Of a DNA stretch of 64,000 nt, positions 10,030 through 19,137 are shown piece by piece. Below the pieces are notes generated by a model. The model saw only the letters and a list, made by a program, of their open reading frames with translations. It was not told the DNA's origin and did not search any database. This stretch comes from Acidimicrobiaceae bacterium. Its GTDB lineage: Bacteria; Actinomycetota; Acidimicrobiia; Acidimicrobiales; RAAP-2. The stretch is taken from contig PKXJ01000032.1 of the NCBI GenBank assembly GCA_003132305.1, positions 185,358 to 249,357 on the forward strand, in the 5' to 3' direction. The position numbers and the translations under genes were made by a program. Each line of letters opens with the position of its first letter. The stretch's first letter is position 1.

Positions 10030-11209
10030 CGTCACGCTGCCGTCGTTAGGTGAGTCGGTCACCGAAGGAATCATTACGCAGTGGTTCAAGAAGGTGGGCG
10101 ACGTCGTGGCTCGAGACGAGCCGCTCTTTGAAGTCTCCACCGACAAGGTGGACTCCGAGATGCCTTCTCCCGCCGCCGGGGTGCTGGTCGAGATTCTCGC
10201 GGGCGAAGGCGATACCGTCAAAACCGGTGCTCGGGTCGCGGTCATCGATGAAAAAGCTGACCCCGGCACTATCGCACCGGCGCCGAGCGAATCTTCGCCA
10301 GCTCCCGCACCGCCTCCGGTCGCCTCTGCCGCCACCGCCCCGGCGCTGAGCAGACCGCTCGACGAATCGCCCAACGGCGTCGTGGTTTCGCCAGTCGTGC
10401 GACGCATTCTCAACGACGGCGGCGTCGAAGCCGCCGCCGTTCAAGGCACCGGACCCGGCGGAGCAATAACGCGCCGTGACGCCGAGCGCGCGGTCGCTCC
10501 AGGTCCGAGCGAAGAGGTGGTGGTGTCGCTCAGTAACGGACGACGTCGTATGGGCCAGCACATGTCGGTCTCGAGTCAGAGCACGCCACACGGATTCGTG
10601 GCCGTGGAAGTCGACGGCGCGATCTTTGGCAAGCTCGAAACCCTCGGTCGCGTCACCCGCGACGGGGAACCGATCAGTGACGAGATGGTCGTGAGCTTGG
10701 CGGCCGTTCGCGCCCTGGCCGAGTTTGAGTTCCTCAACGCCACGTACTCGGGCGATGAGTTTGTGCTTCACCGCACCGTCAACCTGGGCGTCGTTCGAGC
10801 GATCGCCGACGACGGCATGTTGGTGCCGGTCGTACACGCGGCCGCGGGACTGACGTTACGCGCCTTGGCCCGACGAATCAACGAACTCGACGGTCGCCTG
10901 AGCTCGCGTCAACTGACCACCGACGACCTTATGGGGGGCACCTTTACCGTCGCGGGCGCGCCCAGTGAACACGTCCTCTGGGCTACACCCATCATCATTC
11001 AGCCCGAAGTCGCGATTCTCTCCATGGGGGCCGTTCGTTTGGTGCCGGTGGTGAACGTCAGCGGTGGATCGCCAAGCATTGAGGTCGGTCGTCGATTGGT
11101 GTTGGGGCTGTCCTTCGATCATAGAGTCTGTGAGCCGGTGGGCGCGGCAAACTACTTAGAACGAGTGGCCGAACTGCTCGCCGGGATGGACTTGGAGAGC
11201 GAGCGTTAG
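10022..11209 (+). CDS. 2-oxo acid dehydrogenase E2 (lipoyl + peripheral-subunit-binding + acyltransferase-like domain)
   Basis: TTG start LADVTLPSLGESVTEGI; lipoyl TDKVDSEMPSP; PSBD SPVVRRILNDGGVEAAAVQGTGPGGAITRRD; C-terminal DHRVCEPVGAANYL (motif degenerate, see findings). Confidence 0.9.
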   Translation: MADVTLPSLGESVTEGIITQWFKKVGDVVARDEPLFEVSTDKVDSEMPSPAAGVLVEILAGEGDTVKTGARVAVIDEKADPGTIAPAPSESSPAPAPPPVASAATAPALSRPLDESPNGVVVSPVVRRILNDGGVEAAAVQGTGPGGAITRRDAERAVAPGPSEEVVVSLSNGRRRMGQHMSVSSQSTPHGFVAVEVDGAIFGKLETLGRVTRDGEPISDEMVVSLAAVRALAEFEFLNATYSGDEFVLHRTVNLGVVRAIADDGMLVPVVHAAAGLTLRALARRINELDGRLSSRQLTTDDLMGGTFTVAGAPSEHVLWATPIIIQPEVAILSMGAVRLVPVVNVSGGSPSIEVGRRLVLGLSFDHRVCEPVGAANYLERVAELLAGMDLESER

Positions 11210-12835
11210 ATGTTGCGCCGACGGCACTTAGGGAGAGTCTCGTTCGCCGAGGCGAACGATCTGCAGCGAGCCTTGCTCCAAACGAGCGACGACTACGTGT
11301 TGTTGTTCGAACATCCACCCACCTACACGCGGGGTGTACGAACGCTCGAGGAGCACTTTATCATTCCGCCCTCACAGCTGAACGCGGTCGTCATCGACGC
11401 CGACCGAGGTGGCGACGTGACGTATCACGCGCCGGGCCAAGTAGTGGCGTGGGCCATCGTGAGTGTCGACGACGATCCCGCGGCCGGCAAGGCGCACGTT
11501 CGAAAGCTCGAAGACGCCGTCATTGGTGCGGTGCGTCGCGCCGATGCTGAGGGCCTCTTGGGCAAAGTCGGACGCCTCGAGGGATATCCGGGCGTCTGGG
11601 CCGACCTCGACGGTACTCCCTCGAAGATCGCCGCGGTGGGTGTCAGGACGGAACGGAACGAAGCCGGTCAACGACGCACGCTGCACGGGGTGGCGTTGAA
11701 CGTTGAAATTGATCTCGAGGGATTTAGGGCCATTGTGCCCTGCGGCATTCGCGACAAGCCCGTCGCCTCGCTCAACTCGTTGGGCCTCACCGTCACCACC
11801 ATTGACGTTGAGAACCTATTGGGTGAGGAGCTCGAACGCCAGTTGGGCGGAGAGTCGCGGGTCGCTCGAGTGGACCGCAGCGTCGCGACGACGTCAGCGG
11901 AACGTCCGCTCATTCGACGCCTTAGGAAAGCTGGTGTCGATCCCGACGCGGGACTCCCGCTAAACGTTCGCAAGCCCGAGTGGCTTCGAATTGAAGCGCA
12001 CATGGGAACCGAGTTTCAGTCGCTGCGAAAGTTGACCGAGGATCTGCGTTTAGTCACCGTGTGCGAAGAGGCCGGCTGTCCAAACATCTTCGAGTGTTGG
12101 TCCGCGGGAACCGCGACGTTCATGGTGAACGGGGAGCGTTGCACGAGGGCTTGTGGATTCTGTCTCGTCGACACCCGCAAACCCCTGCCGCTCGACCCCA
12201 CCGAACCGGAGCGCGTCGCCGAAGCCGTCGTTCGCCTTAACTTGGCCCACGCGGTCATTACCTGCGTGGCGCGAGACGATCTCGCCGACGGGGGAGCCGG
12301 CGCCCTGGCGCAGAGCGTGCGGGCAATTCGCGAACGATCGCCCGGCACGAACGTGGAAGTGCTGACCAGTGACTTGAAGGGGGATCCCGACTCGCTGCAG
12401 CTACTCATCGACGCCCGTCCCCACGTCATGAATCACAACATTGAGACCGTCGCTCGCCTGCAGCGGGCCGTTCGCCCGAGTGCTGGCTACTTGCGTTCGT
12501 TGACGGTGCTCGCGCGCAGCGCCCAGGCCGGTCTCACGACGAAGTCGGGTCTCATGGTGGGACTCGGCGAGACGGTGGACGAAGTCGAAGAGACCTTGGC
12601 CGATCTCGCGGCCGTCGGCGTGCAGATCGCCACTATTGGACAGTATCTTCGCCCGAGCGAACGCCACCTCCCGGTCGCTCGCTTTTGGGAGCCGGCGGAG
12701 TTCGATGACCTCGCGGAGCGTGGTCGACGGCTCGGACTTCGTCACGTCCAGTCGTCGCCGCTGACGCGCTCGAGTTATCACGCCCGTGAAGCATTGAGTG
12801 AGGCCACGCCCGTCGCGACTCCGTCGTGGCGATAG
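11210..12835 (+). CDS. lipB-lipA: LipB-LipA fusion: lipoyl(octanoyl) transferase + lipoyl synthase
   Basis: Continuous 541-codon ORF. N-terminal LipB motifs RGGDVTYHAPGQ, SKIAAVGV, IVPCGIRDKPVASL; C-terminal LipA motifs CEEAGCPNIFECW, radical-SAM CTRACGFC, MVGLGET, IGQYLRPS, SPLTRSSYHA. Confidence 0.93.
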   Translation: MLRRRHLGRVSFAEANDLQRALLQTSDDYVLLFEHPPTYTRGVRTLEEHFIIPPSQLNAVVIDADRGGDVTYHAPGQVVAWAIVSVDDDPAAGKAHVRKLEDAVIGAVRRADAEGLLGKVGRLEGYPGVWADLDGTPSKIAAVGVRTERNEAGQRRTLHGVALNVEIDLEGFRAIVPCGIRDKPVASLNSLGLTVTTIDVENLLGEELERQLGGESRVARVDRSVATTSAERPLIRRLRKAGVDPDAGLPLNVRKPEWLRIEAHMGTEFQSLRKLTEDLRLVTVCEEAGCPNIFECWSAGTATFMVNGERCTRACGFCLVDTRKPLPLDPTEPERVAEAVVRLNLAHAVITCVARDDLADGGAGALAQSVRAIRERSPGTNVEVLTSDLKGDPDSLQLLIDARPHVMNHNIETVARLQRAVRPSAGYLRSLTVLARSAQAGLTTKSGLMVGLGETVDEVEETLADLAAVGVQIATIGQYLRPSERHLPVARFWEPAEFDDLAERGRRLGLRHVQSSPLTRSSYHAREALSEATPVATPSWR

Positions 12836-12852
12836 TAAAACTCGCCGGCGCG

Positions 12853-15800
12853 TTAGGCCACGAAGTACTTGGCCTTGGGATGATGACAGATCACGGCGTC
12901 CGTGGTCTGTTCGGGATGGAGCTGGAAGCCCTCGGACACCGACACGCCGATTCGTTCGGACTCGAGTAGTGCCGCCACTTTCGCGTTGTCGCTGAGGTCG
13001 GGACAGGCCGGGTAGCCCCACGAGTAACGACCGCCGCGGTACTGCTGGCGAAAGAGTCCCGTCAACGTCGGACCGTCTTCCTGCACGTAGCCGAGTTCTT
13101 CACGGATTCTCTTGTGCCAGAGTTCGGCGAGCGCCTCGGCCATCTCCACGCCGAGCCCGTGCAACATCAAGTAGTCGCTGTAGCGATTCTCCGAGAAGAG
13201 TTGGTGGGTGCGCTCGGAGACCCGACTGCCCATCGTGACCAGCATGAAGCTGGCGTAGTCGTGATCGGGACTCTCGTGAGATCGAAAGAAGTCGGCGATG
13301 CAGAGGTGGGGCGCGTCGTGCTGGCGAGGAAAGTGAAAGCGCGTGATTTCGCTGTCGCGCGATTCGTCGGAGTAGATAACGAGATCGTTGCCGTCGGAGG
13401 CGGCGGGGTAGTGTCCCCAGACCACCTGGGGCACCAGCAGGTTCTCCTCTTTGGCGATGCTCATCTGTTCGCGCAACGTCGAGCTGACGCGTTCCTTAAA
13501 GGCCTTGTCGTCCTCGCCGTTCTCGGGTCGAAAGCCCCACTGATTTCTAAAGAGTGCCGTTAAGTTCAAGAACTCACTGATCTCGTCGAGGGACATGCCC
13601 TTCGCGACGCGACTACCGAGAAAGGGCGGCACGAAGAGCGGGTTGTCGCCTTCGACCTCGGGACTGCGAGGGGGCAGGCTCGAGTCTGGTCCGGGCGCGG
13701 GATCGCGAAAGCGCCGTTGGACCTTCTTCTGCGAGAGCTCGCGCCCGAAGTTTGGATCGTCGGCGCCGCCACGTCGGATGTCACCGAGTTGGTCCAACAC
13801 GCGAAGCCCCTCGAAGGCGTCCTTTCCGTAGAAGAGACGACCGCCGTAGATCTCTCGAAGATCTCGCTCCACGTAGGTGCGCGTAAGAGCGGCGCCGCCC
13901 AGCAGGACGGGCACGTCGGACATCGATCGCTCGTTCATGATCTCGAGATTCTCGCGCATGATGAGCGTCGACTTCACCAAGAGTCCGCTCATGCCCAGCG
14001 CGTCGGCCTTGTGTTCTTCGACGGCGCTCAGCATCTCGTTCACGCCTACCTTGATACCGAGGTTGATGACCTCGTAGCCGTTATTGGTCAAGATGATGTC
14101 CACGAGGTTCTTGCCAATGTCGTGGACGTCGCCCTTCACGGTCGCCAGGACGACGCGTCCGCGTCCGCCCTGGTCGCTCTTTTCCATTAGCGGTTCGAGG
14201 TGCGACACCGCGGTCTTCATCGTCTCCGCACTCTGCAAGACGAACGGCAACTGCATCTCACCGCTGGCGAAGAGATCGCCGACGACGCGCATCCCATCCA
14301 AGAGAATCTCGTTCACGATCTGGAGCGGCTTCGCGCCTCCGTCCATCGCGGCGTTGAGGTCGTCCTCGAGACCGACGCGCGCACCATCGATGATGCGACG
14401 CTTCAGGCGCTCGTTGAGGGGCAGGTCGTCAAGGGCGGGACCTTGGTTGCTCGAGGTCGTCGCGCCTTCGAAGAGTCGAAGTAGTTCGCTCAAGGGGTCG
14501 TAGTCGTCGCGGCGGCGATCGTAGATGAGGTCCAAGCAGACCTGGCGGGCCTCTTCTTCAATTCGATGCAGGGGGAGAATCTTGGAAGCGTGCACGATGG
14601 CGGCGTCGAGGCCGGCCTCGGCGGCCTCGTGAAGGAAGACACTGTTGAGGACCTGACGAGCCGCGGGATTTAGGCCAAAGGAGATGTTGGAGAGACCGAG
14701 AATCGTGCGAACCCCTGGCATCTCGGTCTTGATACGACGAATCGCGTCGAGCGTTTCAATGCCGTCACGGCGCGACTCGATCATGCCGGTAGAGAGCGGA
14801 AGAGCGAGCGTGTCAATAAAGATGTCGTGAGGATCGAGTCCGTAGCGTGACACCGCGAGATCGGTGATTGCCTTCGCGGCGCGAACTTTCCAGTCGGCGT
14901 CTCGAGCTTGGCCGTCTTCGTCGATGCACGTCGCGACGATGGCGGCGCCGAACTCGGCGGCGAGGGAGAGAAAACTGTCGAGACGAGTGCCCGGCGCGTC
15001 GCCCTCTTCGAGATTCACGGAGTTGAGCAGGGGCTTGCCCCCGAGCCAGGTAAGGGCCTGGCGCGCGACGGGCGCTTCAGTGGTGTCGATCATGACCGGC
15101 ACCGAGGACTGGGTCGAGAGTCGGCTCATGAGTTCGTTCATGTCAGCAACCCCGTCGGCGCCGGTGTAGTCCACGCAGACGTCCAGTACGTGCGCGCCCT
15201 CTTTGATCTGTTCGCGCCCGATCTCCACGCACGTGTCCCAGTCTCCTTCGAGCATGGCGTCGCGGAACTTCTTCGAGCCGTTGGCGTTGGTTCGTTCCCC
15301 CACCAACAGGACCGATCGGTCCTGTTGGTAACTGACCGGCGAGTAGATTGACGCCACCGCGTGTTCGACGACGGGCGAGCGGGTGGCCGCAACGAGCGGC
15401 CGCACCGTCTCGATCACTCGCGCCAAGTGCTCGGGCGTCGTGCCACAACAGCCCCCGATCACCTGGACGCCGCACTCGGTGACGAACTTCGCGAGGTGCT
15501 CGGCGAGCGCGTCGGGGGTGAGGTCGTAGTGCATCTTCCCCTCCACCACGCTGGGCAGACCGGCGTTGGGCATGCACGACAAGGGCATCGGCGCGCTGTC
15601 CGAGAGGGTGCGCAGTGGCTCGTACATCTCGACTGGTCCCGTCGCGCAGTTCAGACCGATGATGTCGATGCCGAGCGGTGACAGCGCGGCGACGGCGGCT
15701 CCGATCTCGGTGCCCGGCAGCATCCTTCCGGTGAGTTCAATGGTCACCTGCACTTGGATGGGCACGATTCGCCCGTGCCGGGCCATGGCGCGGTGACACG

Positions 15801-16359
15801 CGGCAATAGCGGCCTTACCCGAGAGCAGATCGAACATGGTCTCCACGAGCAAGAGATCGACGCCACCTTCTAAGAGGCCGTAGGCCAGCTCCTCGTAGCT
15901 CGCGGAGAGATTGTCGTAGGTGATCTGGCCCAGCGTGGGGAACTTCGTGCCCGGACCCATGGAACCGGCGACGAACTTTGGTTCGTGGGTGCTGGCGTAA
16001 CTATCGGCGACGCGCCGCGCGATCTGGGCCGAAGCGAGGGCGAGTTCGTGTGTTCGCTCGGCGATCCCGTACTCCGCTAAAACCACGGAGAACGTCCCGA
16101 AAGAGTCAGTCTCCACGGCGTCCACCCCCACGTCAAAGAATGACCGGTGCAGGGATTCGACGACGTCGGGTCGCGTAATACTCAGTATCTCGTTGCAGCC
16201 CTCCAAGGCTGCACCCCCGAAGTCGTCCGCACTCAGGTTTTGGAGTTGGAGATTCGTACCCATCGCGCCGTCAAAGATCACCACGCGCTCCTTGAGGGCC
16301 CTCAGATACGGGTCGTCGGCACTCGGACGAGCGAATGGCGGGCGAAGGGTTGGCTCCAT
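12853..16359 (-). CDS. metH: Cobalamin-dependent methionine synthase
   Basis: 1168 aa; N-terminal Hcy-binding (GGCCGT), pterin-binding VGERTNANGSKKF, B12-binding DVHDIGKNLVDIILTNNGYEVINLG, activation domain SWGYPACPD. Confidence 0.95.
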   Translation of the reverse strand: MEPTLRPPFARPSADDPYLRALKERVVIFDGAMGTNLQLQNLSADDFGGAALEGCNEILSITRPDVVESLHRSFFDVGVDAVETDSFGTFSVVLAEYGIAERTHELALASAQIARRVADSYASTHEPKFVAGSMGPGTKFPTLGQITYDNLSASYEELAYGLLEGGVDLLLVETMFDLLSGKAAIAACHRAMARHGRIVPIQVQVTIELTGRMLPGTEIGAAVAALSPLGIDIIGLNCATGPVEMYEPLRTLSDSAPMPLSCMPNAGLPSVVEGKMHYDLTPDALAEHLAKFVTECGVQVIGGCCGTTPEHLARVIETVRPLVAATRSPVVEHAVASIYSPVSYQQDRSVLLVGERTNANGSKKFRDAMLEGDWDTCVEIGREQIKEGAHVLDVCVDYTGADGVADMNELMSRLSTQSSVPVMIDTTEAPVARQALTWLGGKPLLNSVNLEEGDAPGTRLDSFLSLAAEFGAAIVATCIDEDGQARDADWKVRAAKAITDLAVSRYGLDPHDIFIDTLALPLSTGMIESRRDGIETLDAIRRIKTEMPGVRTILGLSNISFGLNPAARQVLNSVFLHEAAEAGLDAAIVHASKILPLHRIEEEARQVCLDLIYDRRRDDYDPLSELLRLFEGATTSSNQGPALDDLPLNERLKRRIIDGARVGLEDDLNAAMDGGAKPLQIVNEILLDGMRVVGDLFASGEMQLPFVLQSAETMKTAVSHLEPLMEKSDQGGRGRVVLATVKGDVHDIGKNLVDIILTNNGYEVINLGIKVGVNEMLSAVEEHKADALGMSGLLVKSTLIMRENLEIMNERSMSDVPVLLGGAALTRTYVERDLREIYGGRLFYGKDAFEGLRVLDQLGDIRRGGADDPNFGRELSQKKVQRRFRDPAPGPDSSLPPRSPEVEGDNPLFVPPFLGSRVAKGMSLDEISEFLNLTALFRNQWGFRPENGEDDKAFKERVSSTLREQMSIAKEENLLVPQVVWGHYPAASDGNDLVIYSDESRDSEITRFHFPRQHDAPHLCIADFFRSHESPDHDYASFMLVTMGSRVSERTHQLFSENRYSDYLMLHGLGVEMAEALAELWHKRIREELGYVQEDGPTLTGLFRQQYRGGRYSWGYPACPDLSDNAKVAALLESERIGVSVSEGFQLHPEQTTDAVICHHPKAKYFVA

Positions 16360-16406
16360 TGGTTCATCAGGTTACTGGCCATGCTTCGGTTCACTACGCT
16401 GGCGTC

Positions 16407-16949
16407 GTGAAGATCTACACGCGGGGGGGAGACGACGGCACCACGGGGCTCTACTTCGGCGGCCGAGTCGCGAAGTCGGCCGAGCCGGTTGAAGTCAACG
16501 GCGCGGTTGACGAAGCACAAGCGGCTCTCGGGTGGGCGAGGTCACTGAGTGAGTCCGAATCGAGATTGAACGAGCTCCTGATCACGCTCGAGCGTGATCT
16601 CTGGGTTCTCATGGCCGAAGTCGCGACGCTGCCCGCGAATCGTCACAAGTTGGTGGCGGAGAAGTCGCTCGTGACGAGCGCGATGATCGAGCGACTAGAA
16701 AACGAGATTGACGCACTCTCGGAAGAAATCGAAATGCCTAAGGAGTTCGTGGTACCGGGAGAGACGCAACTCTCGGCCGCGCTCGACGTGGCGCGTACGG
16801 TCATTCGGCGAGCCGAGCGCGTCGCCGTTGGCTACTCACTCGACAGCTCCTTCGTCAACGCCTATCTCAATCGAATCAGCGATCTCGTGTGGACGATGGC
16901 CCGTTGGGCCGAGGGACCACATCACCGAACCGCTCGGGTTCACGACTAG
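16407..16949 (+). CDS. Cob(I)alamin adenosyltransferase, PduO type
   Basis: VKIYTRGGDDGTTGLYFGGRVAK; VARTVIRRAERVAVGY; FVNAYLNRISDLVWTMARW. Confidence 0.9.
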   Translation: MKIYTRGGDDGTTGLYFGGRVAKSAEPVEVNGAVDEAQAALGWARSLSESESRLNELLITLERDLWVLMAEVATLPANRHKLVAEKSLVTSAMIERLENEIDALSEEIEMPKEFVVPGETQLSAALDVARTVIRRAERVAVGYSLDSSFVNAYLNRISDLVWTMARWAEGPHHRTARVHD

Positions 16950-16961
16950 GAAAAGGCTGCC

Positions 16962-18467
16962 ATGGCACGAACGGCACGAATCACTTCGATCAAAGACGCA
17001 CTGACGCAGTTGACGATCGCGGTGCCCGTCATCTTTCGCGACGGTGTCGGACGTATTAGTGAGGGGGTGCCGCCGACTCTAGGGGGCAACGATGTCCCGC
17101 GCACCTTGACCAAAGTGTGGTGCGCTCGCCAAGGTTTGAAGGACGACCCGGGAAGTTCAATCGTGCTGCGCTCGCTGCAGGGTCCGAACGTCGCCTTCGT
17201 GTCTCTGGGCGAGAGTGATCAGGACACCAACGCCTATCGACTCGCCGGTGCGGGCGCTCTTCGAGCCTCGGGCGAGGGATCGGTCGCTTTTCTTCTGCCC
17301 ACGGAGGGACTCGGCGATCCCTCAGGTGTCGCCCAAGCCTTAACGGAAGGCGCGTTGCTCTCGACCTACAGTTTCAAAGATCAGAGCGCCGCCGCGACGT
17401 TTGACGTCGCGCCCGTGGGGATGCCGCTGCCCACGGTGGCGGTGCACGACGCCGTCACGAATGGCGTGCTGCGAGGCGCACTCGTCGCCGAGGCCGTTAA
17501 CTGGGCCAAGTACCTCGTGGACTCTCCGGCGGGATACCTGCCCCCCAAAGCGCTCGCGAACGAGATCGAAGAGCGGCTCGAGGAGGACGAACACGTCAAC
17601 GTCGACGTATGGTTCGAGGCCAAGATCAAAGAAGAGCGCTTGGGCGGACTACTTGGCGTTGGTCAAGGCTCCGCTCAACCGACGCGGCTGGTCTACGCGA
17701 CCTACGACCCCCAACCGGGCGTCGCGATTCCCCACGTCGCGCTCGTTGGCAAGGGCGTGACCTTTGACTCTGGGGGGCTCTCCATTAAGTCCGCGGACGG
17801 CATGACGACCATGAAGACCGACATGACGGGCGCGGCCGTCGTGATGGCCGTCCTATCGCTCGCCAGCCGACTGAGTCTGAAGGTCCGCGTGACCGCCATC
17901 GCGCCGTTGACCGAGAATCTCGTCGGTGATAAGGCCACGAAGCCCGGTGACGTGTTGACGATTCGTAACGGCATGACGATTGAGGTACTCAACACCGACG
18001 CCGAGGGCCGATTGATTTTAGCCGACGGACTCAGTCTCGCCGCCGAAGTGAGTCCCGACGTCATTATTGACGTCGCCACCTTGACGGGATCTCAAAACGT
18101 CGCACTGGGTGACGAAGTGGGGGCGATGTTCGTTTCGAACGATGAACTTGCGCAGCGCTTGGCCGAGGCGAGTGAACGAAGCGGCGAAGCATTGTGGCGC
18201 CTGCCCCTCGTTGGTAGTTACGAATCGCACATTGAATCCGACGTCGCGGACATGAAGAACCAGGGCAAACCGCCGAAGGCCGGTGCGATCGTCGCGGCGC
18301 TGTTGCTACGCCGCTTCACGGACGGAAAATCGTGGGCACATCTCGACATTGCCGGACCCGCCCGAGCCGACGCGGCGCGAGGGTACGTCACCAAAGGAGC
18401 GACGGCGTTCTCCACTCGAACCTTGGTGGAGTACCTCGTGGCGCTTTCCAACGGCGCGAACGCTTAA
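16962..18467 (+). CDS. pepA: Leucyl aminopeptidase (M17)
   Basis: VGKGVTFDSGGLSIKSADGMTTMKTDMTGAA; NTDAEGRLILADGL. Confidence 0.95.
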   Translation: MARTARITSIKDALTQLTIAVPVIFRDGVGRISEGVPPTLGGNDVPRTLTKVWCARQGLKDDPGSSIVLRSLQGPNVAFVSLGESDQDTNAYRLAGAGALRASGEGSVAFLLPTEGLGDPSGVAQALTEGALLSTYSFKDQSAAATFDVAPVGMPLPTVAVHDAVTNGVLRGALVAEAVNWAKYLVDSPAGYLPPKALANEIEERLEEDEHVNVDVWFEAKIKEERLGGLLGVGQGSAQPTRLVYATYDPQPGVAIPHVALVGKGVTFDSGGLSIKSADGMTTMKTDMTGAAVVMAVLSLASRLSLKVRVTAIAPLTENLVGDKATKPGDVLTIRNGMTIEVLNTDAEGRLILADGLSLAAEVSPDVIIDVATLTGSQNVALGDEVGAMFVSNDELAQRLAEASERSGEALWRLPLVGSYESHIESDVADMKNQGKPPKAGAIVAALLLRRFTDGKSWAHLDIAGPARADAARGYVTKGATAFSTRTLVEYLVALSNGANA

Positions 18468-19060
18468 GGGGTCAGTCGATGGACTCTCTCGTGGCGCGAG
18501 GGAACCTCGCGGCCCAGCGAACTCGACGCCACGTCGTTGCCGTCGCCTCGGCCTATCAAGATGGCGGCAAAGAGTTCCTCGTCGTTAATGCCGGCCCAGT
18601 CCAAGACGATACCGTCGTTTCGAAAGTTCCCCCAGATCGTGGCCCGCCAGTTGCTCTCTTCGAGCAGGAGGAGCAGCGCCATCGTCGTCATCGCCGCGTC
18701 GGTGTGCCAGTAGGGGAGTGGCCAGTTCGACCGATCGCTCAGACCAGACGCGACCTTGTCAGCTTCTGCGTAGCGTTCGAGGTAGTCCTGGGGGCGCGAG
18801 GTGACCAAGACCACTGCGCCCGCTCGAAGAAGTCCTTCGACGCGACGCGAACTTTCTCGCCACTTCTCGTCGGTCGCCACGTCGATGTACGCCGCGACGT
18901 ACTCGGCGCTGAGCGTGTACAGACGTACGCCCGCGCTGTTGCCGGCGGTGGGTGACCACAGGGCCTCGGCGCAGAGCTCGTCGAGCCACTCGTCGTCAAC
19001 GGGCGTCCCGTCAAAGGACCGCGTCATACGTCGACGGGCCAGTAGTTCACGAAGTTCCAC
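18464..19060 (-). CDS. Nitroreductase-family protein
   Basis: MELRELLARRRMTRSFDGTPVDDEWLDELCAEALWSPTAGNSAG. Confidence 0.85.
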   Translation of the reverse strand: MELRELLARRRMTRSFDGTPVDDEWLDELCAEALWSPTAGNSAGVRLYTLSAEYVAAYIDVATDEKWRESSRRVEGLLRAGAVVLVTSRPQDYLERYAEADKVASGLSDRSNWPLPYWHTDAAMTTMALLLLLEESNWRATIWGNFRNDGIVLDWAGINDEELFAAILIGRGDGNDVASSSLGREVPSRHERVHRLTP

Positions 19061-19137
19061 GCGACGGGTCTAGCAGGTGGACCGGCGTGCAATGTTGACC
19101 AAGCAGGTAGGGTTTAACCACCGAAAAGGAGCGTCCC

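Noticed and set aside
16360-16406. Possible cobalamin riboswitch upstream of metH
   Set aside because: The intergenic gap is 47 bp, far too short for a cobalamin riboswitch.
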